Source: Micromonospora antibiotica
Lineage (GTDB): Bacteria; Actinomycetota; Actinomycetes; Mycobacteriales; Micromonosporaceae
Direction of reading: 5' to 3'
DNA: 64,000 nucleotides
NCBI RefSeq assembly: GCF_017599305.1
Contig: NZ_JAGFWR010000012.1
Coordinates: 62,001-126,000 of the forward strand
The translations under genes and the position numbers were made by a program. The notes beneath the pieces are model-generated. The model was not told where the DNA came from, did no database searches, and was given only the letters and a program-made list of their open reading frames with translations. How positions within the stretch are numbered: position 1 is the stretch's first letter; each line of letters opens with the position of its first letter. Positions 49,734-58,803 of this stretch are shown here, piece after piece.

Positions 49734-50141
49734 TCAGGTGGTGGGGCGGGGGGCGTCGGCGATGACCGCGCCGGTGAGGCGGTCGTGCAGGCCCCGGCGC
49801 TGCCCGTCCATGATCAGCGGCGGTACGACCAGGGCCAGGAGCAGGCCGCGCAGGAGCGCCCGGGGGACGCCGATCCGCCCGCCGTCGGACCAGTCGAGGC
49901 AGCGCAGCCGGGTGATCCTCATCCCGGGGGTCTGGGCGAAGAGGCCGAGGAAGAGGCCGTACTCGACGATGAGCACCGCCACCGGGGCCCAGCCGTCGCG
50001 GACCGGGTCGGCGAAGAAGTTCGCCACCAGCAGGCAGAGCACCCAGTCGATCACCAGGGCCCCGAACCGTCGGCCGAGGGTCGGCGGGGTGAAGGCGGGA
50101 TCGGTGGCGGGCGGCACCGGCGCCGCAGGCGAACTCGTCAC
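49734..50141 (-). CDS. RDD family membrane protein
   Basis: A 135-residue protein with the RDD fold: TLGRRFGALVIDWVLCLLVANFFADP (Arg and Asp of the family name), a central helix around VAVLIVEYGLFLGLFAQTPGMRITRLRC, and the C-terminal VPRALLRGLLLALVVPPLIMDGQRRGLHDRLTGAVIA. RDD proteins are poorly understood; some transport ions or organic solutes. The M. tuberculosis counterpart is Rv2219A (from memory). The GTG at 50141 is preferred because a TACCCT -10 box sits 8 nt upstream; a TTG three codons earlier is possible. Confidence 0.9.
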   Translation of the reverse strand: MTSSPAAPVPPATDPAFTPPTLGRRFGALVIDWVLCLLVANFFADPVRDGWAPVAVLIVEYGLFLGLFAQTPGMRITRLRCLDWSDGGRIGVPRALLRGLLLALVVPPLIMDGQRRGLHDRLTGAVIADAPRPTT

Positions 50142-50149
50142 GGTGTTCA

Positions 50150-50155
50150 AGGGTA
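50150..50155 (-). promoter_or_regulatory. Leaderless -10 box of the RDD gene
   Basis: TACCCT on the minus strand, 8 nt before the GTG at 50141. Confidence 0.45.
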
Positions 50156-50160
50156 GTCAG

Positions 50161-50270
50161 CACCGCCCTGCCACCGGCCAGGGCGGCACCGGCACCCGCG
50201 GCGGCACGCCACCGCTCAGGGCGGCACGCCACCGCTCAGGGCGGCAACGGCACCCGCTACCGCTCAGGGA
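50161..50270. repeat. Short direct repeats upstream of glnA
   Basis: CACGCCACCGCTCAGGGCGG is repeated from about 50206 and 50223, with related CAGGGCGGCACCGGCACCCG units before it. The rest of the gap up to 50466 shows AT-richer promoter-like sequence (TCTAATCACTACGAAT near 50368). Confidence 0.75.
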
Positions 50271-50466
50271 CGGCGGCCGGCCGGGGTGGTCACCGGGGCC
50301 CCGGGTCGGTCGGCGGCCGGTCACCAGGTGGACAGGCAGAGTGTTTCAGCAATCTGTGCACATTCGGTCTAATCACTACGAATGGCAGCACAGCGCTTCA
50401 GCCGGTATCGTCCGAACGGACAACCCGGCGGGTACTGAGCGGCGCAGATGACGCTCCGCTAGCGGC

Positions 50467-50504
50467 GTAACACGGCAGAAACATTGGAGACACGGGCGAG
50501 CAAC
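50467..50504 (+). promoter_or_regulatory. GlnR box of glnA
   Basis: Four pentamers, GTAAC, GAAAC, GACAC and GCAAC, start at 50467, 50478, 50489 and 50500, each separated by exactly 6 bp. This matches the actinobacterial GlnR consensus of alternating GTnAC and GAAAC boxes. A TAGCGT -10 box follows at 50515, so the site sits where an activator would. Confidence 0.88.
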
Positions 50505-50562
50505 CCCACGGTCATAGCGTCGCCAGAGCCCAGCCACCGGAGTGGACGTGCCAGGAGGACGT

Positions 50563-51987
50563 GTGTTTGCCAATCCCGAGGAACTCCTGCGATACCTCAA
50601 GAACGAGGACGTAAAGTTCGTCGACGTACGTTTTTGTGACCTGCCCGGCGTGATGCAGCACTTCAATCTGCCGGTGGAGTCCTTCGACGACAGCGTCTTC
50701 ACCGACGGTCTCGCGTTCGACGGTTCGTCGATCCGCGGTTTCCAGGCGATCCACGAGTCGGACATGCTCCTGCTCCCGGACGTCGCGACCGCCTTCATCG
50801 ACCCGTTCCGCGCGCAGAAGACCCTCGCGCTCAACTTCTTCATCCACGACCCGTTCACCCGTGAGGCGTACTCGCGGGACCCGCGCAACGTGGCCAAGAA
50901 GGCCGAGGCCTACCTCGCCGCCAGCGGCATCGCCGACACGGCGTACTTCGGTGCCGAGGCGGAGTTCTACATCTTCGACTCGATCCGCCACGAGACCTCG
51001 GCGCACCAGTCGTTCTACTACATCGACTCGATCGAGGGCGCGTGGAACACCGGTCGTGAGGAGGCCGGCGGCAACCGCGGCTACAAGACCGCGTACAAGG
51101 GTGGTTACTTCCCGGTGCCGCCGGTGGACCACTACGCCGACCTGCGCGACTCGATCGTGCGTCGGCTGGTCGACGGCGGGTTCACCGTGGAGCGTTCGCA
51201 CCACGAGGTCGGCACCGCCGGCCAGTCGGAGATCAACTACAAGTTCTCCACCCTGCTGCACGCCGGTGACCAGCTCCAGCTCTTCAAGTACATCGTGAAG
51301 AACGAGGCCTGGGCCAACGGCAAGACGGCCACCTTCATGCCCAAGCCGCTCTTCGGCGACAACGGCTCCGGCATGCACACCCACCAGAGCCTCTGGCTCA
51401 ACGGCGAGCCGCTGTTCTACGACGAGACCGGTTACGCCGGCCTGTCGGACACCGCCCGCTGGTACATCGGTGGCCTGCTGCACCACGCCCCGTCGCTGCT
51501 GGCGTTCACCAACCCGACGGTCAACTCGTACCGTCGGCTGGTGCCCGGCTACGAGGCCCCGGTCAACCTGGTCTACTCGCAGCGCAACCGCTCCGCCTGC
51601 ACCCGCATCCCGGTCACCGGCAGCAACGCCAAGGCCAAGCGGGTCGAGTTCCGGGTGCCGGACCCGTCCAGCAACCCGTACCTCGCCTTCTCGGCCATGA
51701 TGATGGCCGGCCTGGATGGCATCAAGAGCAAGATGGAGCCGCCGGCTCCGATCGACAAGGACCTCTACGACCTCCCGCCGGAGGAGTGGGGCGACGTCAA
51801 GCAGGTGCCGGGCTCGCTGCCGGAGGTGCTCGACGCGCTGGAGGCCGACCACGACTACCTGCTCGACGGTGGCGTCTTCACCCCCGACCTGATCTCCACC
51901 TGGGTCGGCTGGAAGCGGGCCAACGAGGTCGACCCGGTGCGTCTGCGCCCGACCCCGCACGAGTTCGCGATGTACTTCGACTGCTGA
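50563..51987 (+). CDS. glnA: Glutamine synthetase, type I
   Basis: A 474-residue dodecameric GSI-beta enzyme that makes glutamine from glutamate, ammonia and ATP. It begins VFANPEELLRYLKNEDVKFVDVRFCDLPGVMQHF. FDGSSIRGF, GAEAEFYIFD, GTAGQSEINYKF, FGDNGSGMHTHQS and NPYLAFSAMMMAGLDGIK are conserved active-site blocks. The adenylylation tyrosine is present in DKDLYDLPPEEW (about residue 405); GlnE is encoded 8 kb downstream. The GTG at 50563, 4 nt after AGGAGG, matches the Streptomyces GlnA N-terminus; an upstream GTG would add seven residues. GlnR-controlled. Confidence 0.97.
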   Translation: MFANPEELLRYLKNEDVKFVDVRFCDLPGVMQHFNLPVESFDDSVFTDGLAFDGSSIRGFQAIHESDMLLLPDVATAFIDPFRAQKTLALNFFIHDPFTREAYSRDPRNVAKKAEAYLAASGIADTAYFGAEAEFYIFDSIRHETSAHQSFYYIDSIEGAWNTGREEAGGNRGYKTAYKGGYFPVPPVDHYADLRDSIVRRLVDGGFTVERSHHEVGTAGQSEINYKFSTLLHAGDQLQLFKYIVKNEAWANGKTATFMPKPLFGDNGSGMHTHQSLWLNGEPLFYDETGYAGLSDTARWYIGGLLHHAPSLLAFTNPTVNSYRRLVPGYEAPVNLVYSQRNRSACTRIPVTGSNAKAKRVEFRVPDPSSNPYLAFSAMMMAGLDGIKSKMEPPAPIDKDLYDLPPEEWGDVKQVPGSLPEVLDALEADHDYLLDGGVFTPDLISTWVGWKRANEVDPVRLRPTPHEFAMYFDC

Positions 51988-52018
51988 GGTCCGCCTCGAC
52001 GGTCACGTTCCACCGGCC

Positions 52019-52048
52019 GGGCCGGCTCCGCTTCCGCGGAGCCGGCCC
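52019..52048 (+). terminator. Hairpin terminator of glnA
   Basis: A perfect 13-bp stem GGGCCGGCTCCGC (52019-52031 with 52036-52048) closes a TTCC loop, 31 nt after the stop. Confidence 0.9.
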
Positions 52049-52224
52049 GTTCCGTCACCCCGGCCGGCACCGTCACCCCGGCCCGTTCCGTTACGCCGGC
52101 CCGCAGCGCTACACGACCGGCACCGTCACATCGGCCCGGCACCGTCACGCCGGCCCGTTCCGTTACGCCGGCCCGCTGCGTTACACGACCCGCACCGTCA
52201 CCCCGGCCCGGCACCGTCACGCCG
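52046..52224. repeat. Tandem array spanning the MptB-like stop codon
   Basis: GGCACCGTCACNCCGGCCCG and TTCCGTTACGCCGGCCCG units alternate. A composite 53-bp unit is present at about 52066 and 52137. The last units contain the minus-strand stop (TCA at 52198-52200) of the mannosyltransferase gene. Confidence 0.85.
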
Positions 52225-53682
52225 GACCGTTGGATGCCACCGGCCCCGTGCCGCGCCGACCAGCAGCACCAGCAGCAGCGCGGTCATCACGATCGCGCCG
52301 GGTGCCTTGGTGTACCGGGCGACCGACGTGCCGTCGGGCAGGGTGAGGAAGGCCGCCACCGCCGCCGGCGCCACGAACCAGGTCGTCCGGGTCGCCGACA
52401 CCGCGAGCAGCAGCAACGGCCAGGTCACGTACCACGGGTGCAGGACCGGGGCGAGCAGCACCGTCGCGGCCAGCGCCGCGCCCGCCGCGCCCAGGGTGAC
52501 CCGGGGCCGGGCCGCCGCCAGCCGGTGCACCCGCTGCCGGACGTCGTTGAGCCGGCGCAACGCCGTCCACGCCCGCCACCAGAGCAGCACCAGCAGCACC
52601 GCCAGGACCAGCAGGCCCACCGCCCGGGTCACCGGCACCGCGTCCGGCCGCCGACCGGCCAGCTCGCCGACGTAGTCGACGACGAAACCGACCGCCGTCG
52701 GCGCCGACGTCCACTGCTGTGAGTCACCGCTGCGGGCCAGGCCGGCGACCCAGCCCAGCCCCAGGCCGGACAGCGCCGAGACCGCCGCCAGGGTGGCCAG
52801 GACCGCCCCGGCGAGCCGGCCGCCGTCGCGCAGCAGGGCCCGGAGGGTGTAGCGGCCGTGCACCGCCGCCAACGCCGCGAACGGCAGCACCACCAGCGCG
52901 GTCGCCTTCACCGCCACCGCCAGCCCGAGCAGCACCCCGGCCACGAGCAGCGCCCCCGTCCGGCCGGGCGACCGGACCAGCACCAGCAGGCCCAGCAGGA
53001 GCAGACCGAGCATCACCGCGTCGTTGTGCGCGCCGGCCACCAGGTGCACCCCGACCAGGGGGGAGGCCAACCCCAGCCAGGCCGCCCGGCGGGTGGGTAC
53101 CCCGGCGGCGCGGGCCAGGCCGGGCAGGCTGAGCGCCACCAGCAGCACCCCGGCCACCGCGTACAGCCGCAGCACCATCAGGGTGCCGACCAGGGTCCCG
53201 CCGAGCACCGCGGCGAGCGCGGCCAGCAGCACGAAGGCGGGGCCGTACGGGGCCGGGGTGTCCCGCCAGATCGGCGCGACCGCGTCGACCCACGGGCAGC
53301 CGGCCGCCGCCACCCCCACCCGGTACGGGTCGTGCCCGGCCGCGTACGACCAGCCCTGGCAGGCGTACGAGTAGACGTCCCGGCTGGCCAGCGGCGGGGT
53401 GAGCAGCAGCGGCAGGGTCCACAGCCCGGCGGTGACGTACGCCCACCGGGTGGACGGGGCACCGGCGCGCAACGCCCACCAGGCACCCACCATCAGCGCC
53501 GTCCCGACCAGCCAGCAGAGGATCGCGGCCGGCCCGTGTGGCGCGCGCCACGGCCCGGTCGGCGGCACCTCGGGCAGCACCCCGCCCAGCCAGCCGGCCA
53601 CGGCGAGCAGCACCGCTCCGGTCAACCCGAGGTGACGCGCCGCACGGGCCCGTCTCCCGGTCGGCACGCCGGGCTCGGTCAC
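52198..53682 (-). CDS. MptB-like GT-C mannosyltransferase, paralog A
   Basis: A 494-residue polytopic membrane protein with about twelve helices. Features match the polyprenol-phosphomannose-dependent alpha-1,6-mannosyltransferase MptB group: PPLASRDVYSYACQGWSYAAGHDPYRVG with the catalytic-type acidic residue in the first extracytoplasmic loop, IWRDTPAPYGP, GLASPLVGVHLVAGAHNDAVMLGLL and LHPWYVTWPLLLLA. Such enzymes extend lipomannan or related glycolipids. The GTG at 53682 is 13 nt after the stop of paralog B. The last residues lie in a tandem array. Confidence 0.88.
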   Translation of the reverse strand: MTEPGVPTGRRARAARHLGLTGAVLLAVAGWLGGVLPEVPPTGPWRAPHGPAAILCWLVGTALMVGAWWALRAGAPSTRWAYVTAGLWTLPLLLTPPLASRDVYSYACQGWSYAAGHDPYRVGVAAAGCPWVDAVAPIWRDTPAPYGPAFVLLAALAAVLGGTLVGTLMVLRLYAVAGVLLVALSLPGLARAAGVPTRRAAWLGLASPLVGVHLVAGAHNDAVMLGLLLLGLLVLVRSPGRTGALLVAGVLLGLAVAVKATALVVLPFAALAAVHGRYTLRALLRDGGRLAGAVLATLAAVSALSGLGLGWVAGLARSGDSQQWTSAPTAVGFVVDYVGELAGRRPDAVPVTRAVGLLVLAVLLVLLWWRAWTALRRLNDVRQRVHRLAAARPRVTLGAAGAALAATVLLAPVLHPWYVTWPLLLLAVSATRTTWFVAPAAVAAFLTLPDGTSVARYTKAPGAIVMTALLLVLLVGAARGRWHPTVRRDGAGPG

Positions 53683-53695
53683 CGGCCACCTCTCC

Positions 53696-55111
53696 TCAGT
53701 CGGCGGGCGCGTCCACGGTGGCGGGCCGCCGGCCCGCCCGAGCCGACCGTACCAACCGGACGGCCACCACGATCACCAACAGCGTCATCAGCGGGGCACC
53801 GGGCATCTTGGTGTACCGGGGCAGCCCGGTGCCGTCGGGCAGCACCAGGAACGACGAGATCAACGCCACCAACGCGAACCACCGGGTCGTCCGGTGGGTG
53901 GTCGCGGCGAGCACGGCCAGCGGCCACAGCCAGTACCAGGGGTGGAACAGCGGCGCGAGGGCCACCGTCGCGGCGAGTGCCAGGCCGGCGTGCCAGAGCG
54001 GGTCGCGGGTGCGGGCCCGCCACCACAACCAGACCAGCAGCACCGCCAGCACCAGCATGCCGATCGTCCGGGTCACCGGTAGCGCGTCGATGTCCGCGCC
54101 GAACAGGGCCGCGACGTAGCCGGCGGTCTGCCCGACGGCGGTCGGCGGCGACGTCCAGGCGATCGCCAGGCCACCCTGCTGCAGGCCGGAGATCCAGCCG
54201 AAGTTCAGTCCGGCCGCCAACGTCGCCCCGACCACCGTCCCCACCGCGCCACCGACCACCCAGCCGCCGTCCCGGCAGAGCCTGCGGATGGAGTACGTTC
54301 CGGCCAGCGCGGCCAACGCGGCGAAGGGCACGACGACCAACGCGGTCACCTTGATCCCGGCAGCCAGGCCGAGCAGCACGCCACCGGCCAGCAGCGGGCC
54401 GGGGCGGCCGGGATGTGATGCCACCACCGCCAGCCCGGCGACGAGCAGTCCGACCATCAGCGCGTCGTTGTGCGCGCCGGCGACCAGGTGCACCCCGACC
54501 AGCGGCGACCCGAGCGTCAGCCACAGCGCCCGTTCCGGTGCCACCCCGCATCGGCGGGCCAGCACCGGCAGCACCGCCGCGAGCAGGGCGACCCCGGCCA
54601 CCGCCAGCAACCGGAACAGCACGATGCTGCCGACCAGTGAGTCCGTCGCCGCCACCGCCGCGCCGGAGAGCAGGGCGAACAGCGGCCCGTACGGGGCCGG
54701 GGTGTCCCGCCAGATCGGCGAGACCGTGTCCAACCACGGGCACGGCAGCGCCGACACCCCCTGCTCGTACGGGTTGAACCCGGCGGCGTAGGTGGCGCCC
54801 TGGCAGGCGTACGCGTACACGTCCCGGCTGGCCAGTGGGGGGGCGACGAGCAGCGGGACGAGCCAGAGCCCGATGGTCACCAGCGCCCACCGGGTCGACG
54901 GGACGCGATCGCGCAGCGTCCACCACACTCCGGCCATCAGCCCCAGCCCGACCACCCACAGCGCGACGAGCAGGGGCCCGTTCGGGCCCTGCCAGATGCC
55001 GACCGGGGTGTTTCCGTGCCGCGAGGAAGGCAGCGCGCCGCCCAGGAACGCTGCGACGGCGAGCATCGTCGAGCCGGCCAGGCCGGTCCAGCGCGCCAAG
55101 GGGAGGGGCAT
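53696..55111 (-). CDS. MptB-like GT-C mannosyltransferase, paralog B
   Basis: A 471-residue membrane protein, clearly a tandem paralog of the next gene: PPLASRDVYAYACQGATYAAGFNPYEQG, IWRDTPAPYGPLFALL, GSPLVGVHLVAGAHNDALMVGLL, FHPWYWLWPLAVLA and LPDGTGLPRYTKMPGAPLMTLL match it block for block. Same predicted role, so the pair may add successive mannose residues or form a complex. ATG 55111 (MPLPLARWTG) is chosen; GTG 55135 would add eight residues. Upstream 55136-55314 contains a short GTGGGCTACGGC repeat. Confidence 0.87.
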   Translation of the reverse strand: MPLPLARWTGLAGSTMLAVAAFLGGALPSSRHGNTPVGIWQGPNGPLLVALWVVGLGLMAGVWWTLRDRVPSTRWALVTIGLWLVPLLVAPPLASRDVYAYACQGATYAAGFNPYEQGVSALPCPWLDTVSPIWRDTPAPYGPLFALLSGAAVAATDSLVGSIVLFRLLAVAGVALLAAVLPVLARRCGVAPERALWLTLGSPLVGVHLVAGAHNDALMVGLLVAGLAVVASHPGRPGPLLAGGVLLGLAAGIKVTALVVVPFAALAALAGTYSIRRLCRDGGWVVGGAVGTVVGATLAAGLNFGWISGLQQGGLAIAWTSPPTAVGQTAGYVAALFGADIDALPVTRTIGMLVLAVLLVWLWWRARTRDPLWHAGLALAATVALAPLFHPWYWLWPLAVLAATTHRTTRWFALVALISSFLVLPDGTGLPRYTKMPGAPLMTLLVIVVAVRLVRSARAGRRPATVDAPAD

Positions 55112-55314
55112 GGGAGAACATGCTGCCAGTACCACGGTGACGCCCCCGGGGTGGGCTATGGCGGTGGGCTACGGCGTTGGGCTACGGCGGCCGTGGTCGG
55201 GAGCGTCCTGGTGTCGGTACCGGGGCCGGTGGGTCCACTCGGCGGGTGGGCGCGGGCCGGCCAGGTCCAGGCCCGCGTGCCAGTGCGGCCAGGTCGCGGC
55301 GGTGAGTGGGTCCG

Positions 55315-56928
55315 TCAGCAGTGACGCGCGGGCAGGAGGTCGCTCGAGATCGAGAATTCACCCGGGCCGTCCACCCTGATCTCGGTCCACCCGTCGGGTC
55401 CCGGCCGCAGACAGCCGGCTGCCCCCGACAGCGAGAGCCAGCGCGACCACCGTATGTGCACCTGCACGTTCCCGGTCCGGTCGGTCGTGAACCGGACCCC
55501 GCTCTGATCCGCGGAGACCAGCCGTCCGGGAGCGCTCACCATCGGCGCGGGGTCGGCGACGGCGTACAGCCGCCAGTCGGCGTTGCGCCACACCTCGCGC
55601 AGGTAGGGCTGGCCGCCCAGCACCAGGTTGGCCTCGTCGCGCGCCCACCGGTCGGGTGGCGCGTCGGGCGCGACGGCGACGTAGCGGACGGCGTTGGCGC
55701 GCAGCCATTGCGCGTACGAGTCGGCGGTCAGCCGGCCGGTGTAGAAGATCGCGTTGCGGTCGGCGTCGACCTGCCGTTCCCACCCGCGGGCCAGCGGGAC
55801 GGTCGGTGGGAGGTACGCCGACTCCCAGTGGTCGCGCAGCGGCACCACCTCGGCCCGGCCCACCGGTTGCCGTCGGGCCAGTTCGTCGACGAGCGGACGG
55901 TAGAAGGCGGCACCGCTCTGCACCGAGCCGGCGCGCGTCACGTCGCTGACCATCACCGGGTTCTGCCACCAGACAACGGCGGCGAGCAGACCGGCCAGCC
56001 ACGGTCCACGCACCGGAGCGAACCCGGCGAGCAGCGGCAGGCCGAAGAGCATCGGCAGCCGTAGGGCGTTGGAGCCGATCGGGCTGGGCAGGTAGAAGGC
56101 GGCGACCAGCAACACCACGGTCAGCAGCGCACCGGTGCGCAGCACCCGGTGTTGCCGGCCGAGGACGGCGTACCCCAGCACGGCCAGCGCCACGTTGATC
56201 CGCATCGACTCGGCCGAGTACGGCTGGGTGCCGCCGTTGCCGAACAGCACCGCCATCGGCGCGAGGGCGAGCGCGGGGGTGAGGCTGAGGACGAGGCCGT
56301 CGGCCACCGGGCCGGTGGCCCGCCAGCCGCCGGGCAGTGCTCTGCCCGGGCCGTCGCCTCGTCGCAGGGCGGCCAGCAGCACTGCGGCGCCGGCCAGTCC
56401 GATGAACAGACCGGCGACCGGGCTGGCCCAGGTGGCGAGGGCGGCGAGCAGGGCGGCCACCACCAGCCGCAGTGGCCGGCCGGGTCGTTGCGCCGCCACC
56501 GCGCAGAGGGCGAGCAGCCCGAACGCGAGCCCGACGGCGAAGGTGATCCGGCCGCTCGCCAGGTTCCCGACCAGGACCACCGCGCCCAGGACCGCGCCCA
56601 GCAGGCAACGGCGGGCACCGGAGCGGACGAACAGCCAGGCCAGTGCCGCCGACGAGACGACCGCTGCCGCCGCGCCGAGCAGCCGTACGCCGACCAGCGC
56701 GCCGAGCAGTTGGGTGTAGAGGCTGTAACCGCCCTGGTGGACTCCGCCGTACCAGGCGAAGTCGATGGGGGCCAGGCCGTTGCGGTCGGCGAAGCCCGCG
56801 CGGGCGACCTGGGCCGACAGGTCGGTGCCCATCGGCGGGGCGAGCAGGAATGCGACGGCGAGCAGCAGCGACACCGCCAGCGCCGCGAGGACGGGACGCG
56901 CGGACTGCTCACGGCGGGTCGTCGGCAC
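55315..56928 (-). CDS. Polytopic membrane protein of unknown function
   Basis: A 537-residue membrane protein with about ten helices and a soluble C-terminal region of about 190 residues. The first outer loop holds DLSAQVARAGFADRNGLAPIDFAWYGGVHQGGYSLYTQ, with acidic residues as in GT-C-like enzymes. The C-terminal part contains VRYVAVAPDAPPDRWARDEANLVLGG and ends FSISSDLLPARHC. Similar proteins occur across actinomycetes. It is upstream of the two MptB-like genes on the same strand and may share their envelope role. GTG start; ribosome site not obvious. Confidence 0.75.
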   Translation of the reverse strand: MPTTRREQSARPVLAALAVSLLLAVAFLLAPPMGTDLSAQVARAGFADRNGLAPIDFAWYGGVHQGGYSLYTQLLGALVGVRLLGAAAAVVSSAALAWLFVRSGARRCLLGAVLGAVVLVGNLASGRITFAVGLAFGLLALCAVAAQRPGRPLRLVVAALLAALATWASPVAGLFIGLAGAAVLLAALRRGDGPGRALPGGWRATGPVADGLVLSLTPALALAPMAVLFGNGGTQPYSAESMRINVALAVLGYAVLGRQHRVLRTGALLTVVLLVAAFYLPSPIGSNALRLPMLFGLPLLAGFAPVRGPWLAGLLAAVVWWQNPVMVSDVTRAGSVQSGAAFYRPLVDELARRQPVGRAEVVPLRDHWESAYLPPTVPLARGWERQVDADRNAIFYTGRLTADSYAQWLRANAVRYVAVAPDAPPDRWARDEANLVLGGQPYLREVWRNADWRLYAVADPAPMVSAPGRLVSADQSGVRFTTDRTGNVQVHIRWSRWLSLSGAAGCLRPGPDGWTEIRVDGPGEFSISSDLLPARHC

Positions 56929-57037
56929 CGGGCAGTCCTACCACGGTAGGCGCGGTGACACCCGCCCGGGGTCGTCGCGCGCACCAGCAGCGCACGCCGC
57001 CAGTGCGCCGCCGGCGCGCCGGCACCCGGGCTGCCGG

Positions 57038-57652
57038 TCAGGGGCGGGTGGGGCGGACCGGGGACGGGCGGGCGCGGACGTGCAGGCGCTCACCCTGGGG
57101 GCCGAAGAGGCTGAGGATCTCCGCCGGCTCGTCGTGGGGGTTGCCGAACCAGTGCGGGGTGCGGGTGTCGAACTCGGCGACCTCACCGGCGTCGAGGGTG
57201 AGGTCGTGGCTGCCGAGCAGCAGCCGGACCCGGCCGGAGAGCACGTAGAGCCACTCGTACCCCTCGTGCGCCTGCTGGGTCGGCTCCCCCGCCGGCACCT
57301 GCGGTGGATAGATCATCTTGTACGCCTGGACGCCACCCGGGCGACGGGTCAACGGCACGATGGTGACGCCGTGGCGGACGACGGGCCGGCGGTGGACCCG
57401 GGGGTCGCGGGTCTGCGGTGTACCGACCAGGTCGTCCAGCGGCACCCGGTGGAAGCGGGCCAGGGCGAGCAGGAGTTCCAGGGTGGGCCGCCGGCCGCCG
57501 GACTCCAGCCGGGACAGCGTGCTGACCGAGATGCCGGTCGCCGCGCCGAGCTGACCCAGCGTCACGCCGCGCTGCTGCCGCAGCGCCCGCAGCCGGGGTC
57601 CGACGGCGGTGAGCACCTCGTCCGGGGGGATGTCGCTGTGGTCGTCGGTCAC
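57038..57652 (-). CDS. XRE-family regulator with cupin domain
   Basis: A 204-residue regulator. Helix-turn-helix at about residues 17-70 (LRALRQQRGVTLGQLGAATGISVSTLSRLESGGRRPTLELLLALARF). The C-terminal cupin (about 125-190: EGYEWLYVLSGRVRLLLGSHDLTLDAGEVAEFDTRTPHWFGNPHDEPAEILSLFGP) is typical of small-molecule-sensing XRE-cupin repressors. The GTG at 57652 is preferred; a TTG eight codons upstream would begin inside the operator palindrome. It is divergent from the thioredoxin-reductase-like gene and probably represses it. Confidence 0.9.
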   Translation of the reverse strand: MTDDHSDIPPDEVLTAVGPRLRALRQQRGVTLGQLGAATGISVSTLSRLESGGRRPTLELLLALARFHRVPLDDLVGTPQTRDPRVHRRPVVRHGVTIVPLTRRPGGVQAYKMIYPPQVPAGEPTQQAHEGYEWLYVLSGRVRLLLGSHDLTLDAGEVAEFDTRTPHWFGNPHDEPAEILSLFGPQGERLHVRARPSPVRPTRP

Positions 57653-57661
57653 CGCACCAGT

Positions 57662-57676
57662 TTGCCATTTCGGCAA
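57662..57676. promoter_or_regulatory. Candidate operator for the XRE-cupin regulator
   Basis: TTGCCATTTCGGCAA is a palindrome with 5-bp arms and a 5-bp AT-rich spacer, directly upstream of the regulator start. A further half-site TTGGCA lies at 57683-57688, where it could be a -35 box for the divergent flavoprotein gene. Confidence 0.5.
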
Positions 57677-57753
57677 CCAGATTTGGCAGTACGGTGATCC
57701 GGGCGCACGATCCGGGGCATCGGCGGGACGGACCCGCCCGTGAGGAGGCAGTC

Positions 57754-58803
57754 ATGACGTACCCGGTGGTGCACGACGTGGTGGTGGTCGGTGGCGGTGC
57801 GGCCGGGCTCAGCGGTGCGCTCGCCCTGGGCCGGTTCCGCCGCGACGTGGTGGTGGTCGACGGTGGTGCCCCGCGCAACGCCCCGGCCGGCCGCGTGCAC
57901 AACTTCCTGACCAACGAGGGTGTCCCACCCGCCGACCTGTACGCGACGGGCCGGTCCGAGGTGGCCCGGTACGGCGTGACCGTCCTCGACGGCACCGTCA
58001 CCGCCACCCACCCGATCGACCCGGCCCACCCGCACGACGCCACGGCACCGGCGGGCGACGTCGGTCCGGGGCGGTTCACGGTGACCCTGGCCGACGGCAG
58101 CACCCTGCACACCCGCCGGTTGCTGGTCACCTCCGGCCTGGTCGACGAGTTGCCCGACGTGTCGGGCCTGGCCGACCGGTGGGGCCGCGACGTGCTGCAC
58201 TGCCCCTACTGCCACGGGTGGGAGGTACGCGACCAGGCCGTCGGGGTGCTCGCCACCGGCCCGATGGCCGCCCACCAGGCGCTGCTGTTCCGTCAGCTCA
58301 CCGACGACGTGGTGGTCTTCACGCACACCGCCGGGCCGTTGCCCGCCGACGAGGCGGAGAAGCTGGCCGCCCGGGGCGTCACCGTGGTCGACGGGGAGGT
58401 GGCGCAGCTGGAGGTCACCGGCGACCGGCTCACCGGCGTACGGCTGCGGTCCGGCCGGGTGGTCCCCAGGGAGGCGCTGGTGGTGGCCCCCCGGTTCGGC
58501 GCGCGGGCCGCTTTCCTCGCCGGGCTCGGATTGCCCACCGAGGAATTCGTCGTCGGTGGGCACGCCTTCGGTGACCGGGTGGCCGCCGACGCCTCCGGCG
58601 CGACCAGGGTGCCCGGCGTCTGGGTGGCCGGCAACGTCACCGACCCGCAGGCCACCGTCATCGCCGCCGCCGCGGCGGGACTGAAGGCCGCCGCCGCGCT
58701 CAACGCCGACCTGATCGCCGAGGACACCGACCGGGCGGTGGCCACGCACCGGGCCACCGCCGCCCGCACCGGCGACGAGGACGGCGGACAGGCCAGTGAG
58801 TGA
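57754..58803 (+). CDS. Thioredoxin-reductase-like FAD/NAD(P) oxidoreductase
   Basis: A 349-residue flavoprotein. FAD motif VVVGGGAAGLSGALALGRFRRDVVVVDGG; RLLVTSGLVDELPDVSGL; a CPYC redox motif in LHCPYCHGWEVRDQAVGVLATGP (about residue 150); and VWVAGNVTDPQATVIAAAAAGLKAAAALN at the FAD-binding C-terminus. Resembles the TrxB-like or gliotoxin/holomycin-type dithiol oxidase group; which one cannot be told. AGGAGG lies 6 nt before the ATG. Regulated by the divergent XRE-cupin gene (inferred). Overlaps the methyltransferase gene, with which it shares a repeat. Confidence 0.9.
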   Translation: MTYPVVHDVVVVGGGAAGLSGALALGRFRRDVVVVDGGAPRNAPAGRVHNFLTNEGVPPADLYATGRSEVARYGVTVLDGTVTATHPIDPAHPHDATAPAGDVGPGRFTVTLADGSTLHTRRLLVTSGLVDELPDVSGLADRWGRDVLHCPYCHGWEVRDQAVGVLATGPMAAHQALLFRQLTDDVVVFTHTAGPLPADEAEKLAARGVTVVDGEVAQLEVTGDRLTGVRLRSGRVVPREALVVAPRFGARAAFLAGLGLPTEEFVVGGHAFGDRVAADASGATRVPGVWVAGNVTDPQATVIAAAAAGLKAAAALNADLIAEDTDRAVATHRATAARTGDEDGGQASE

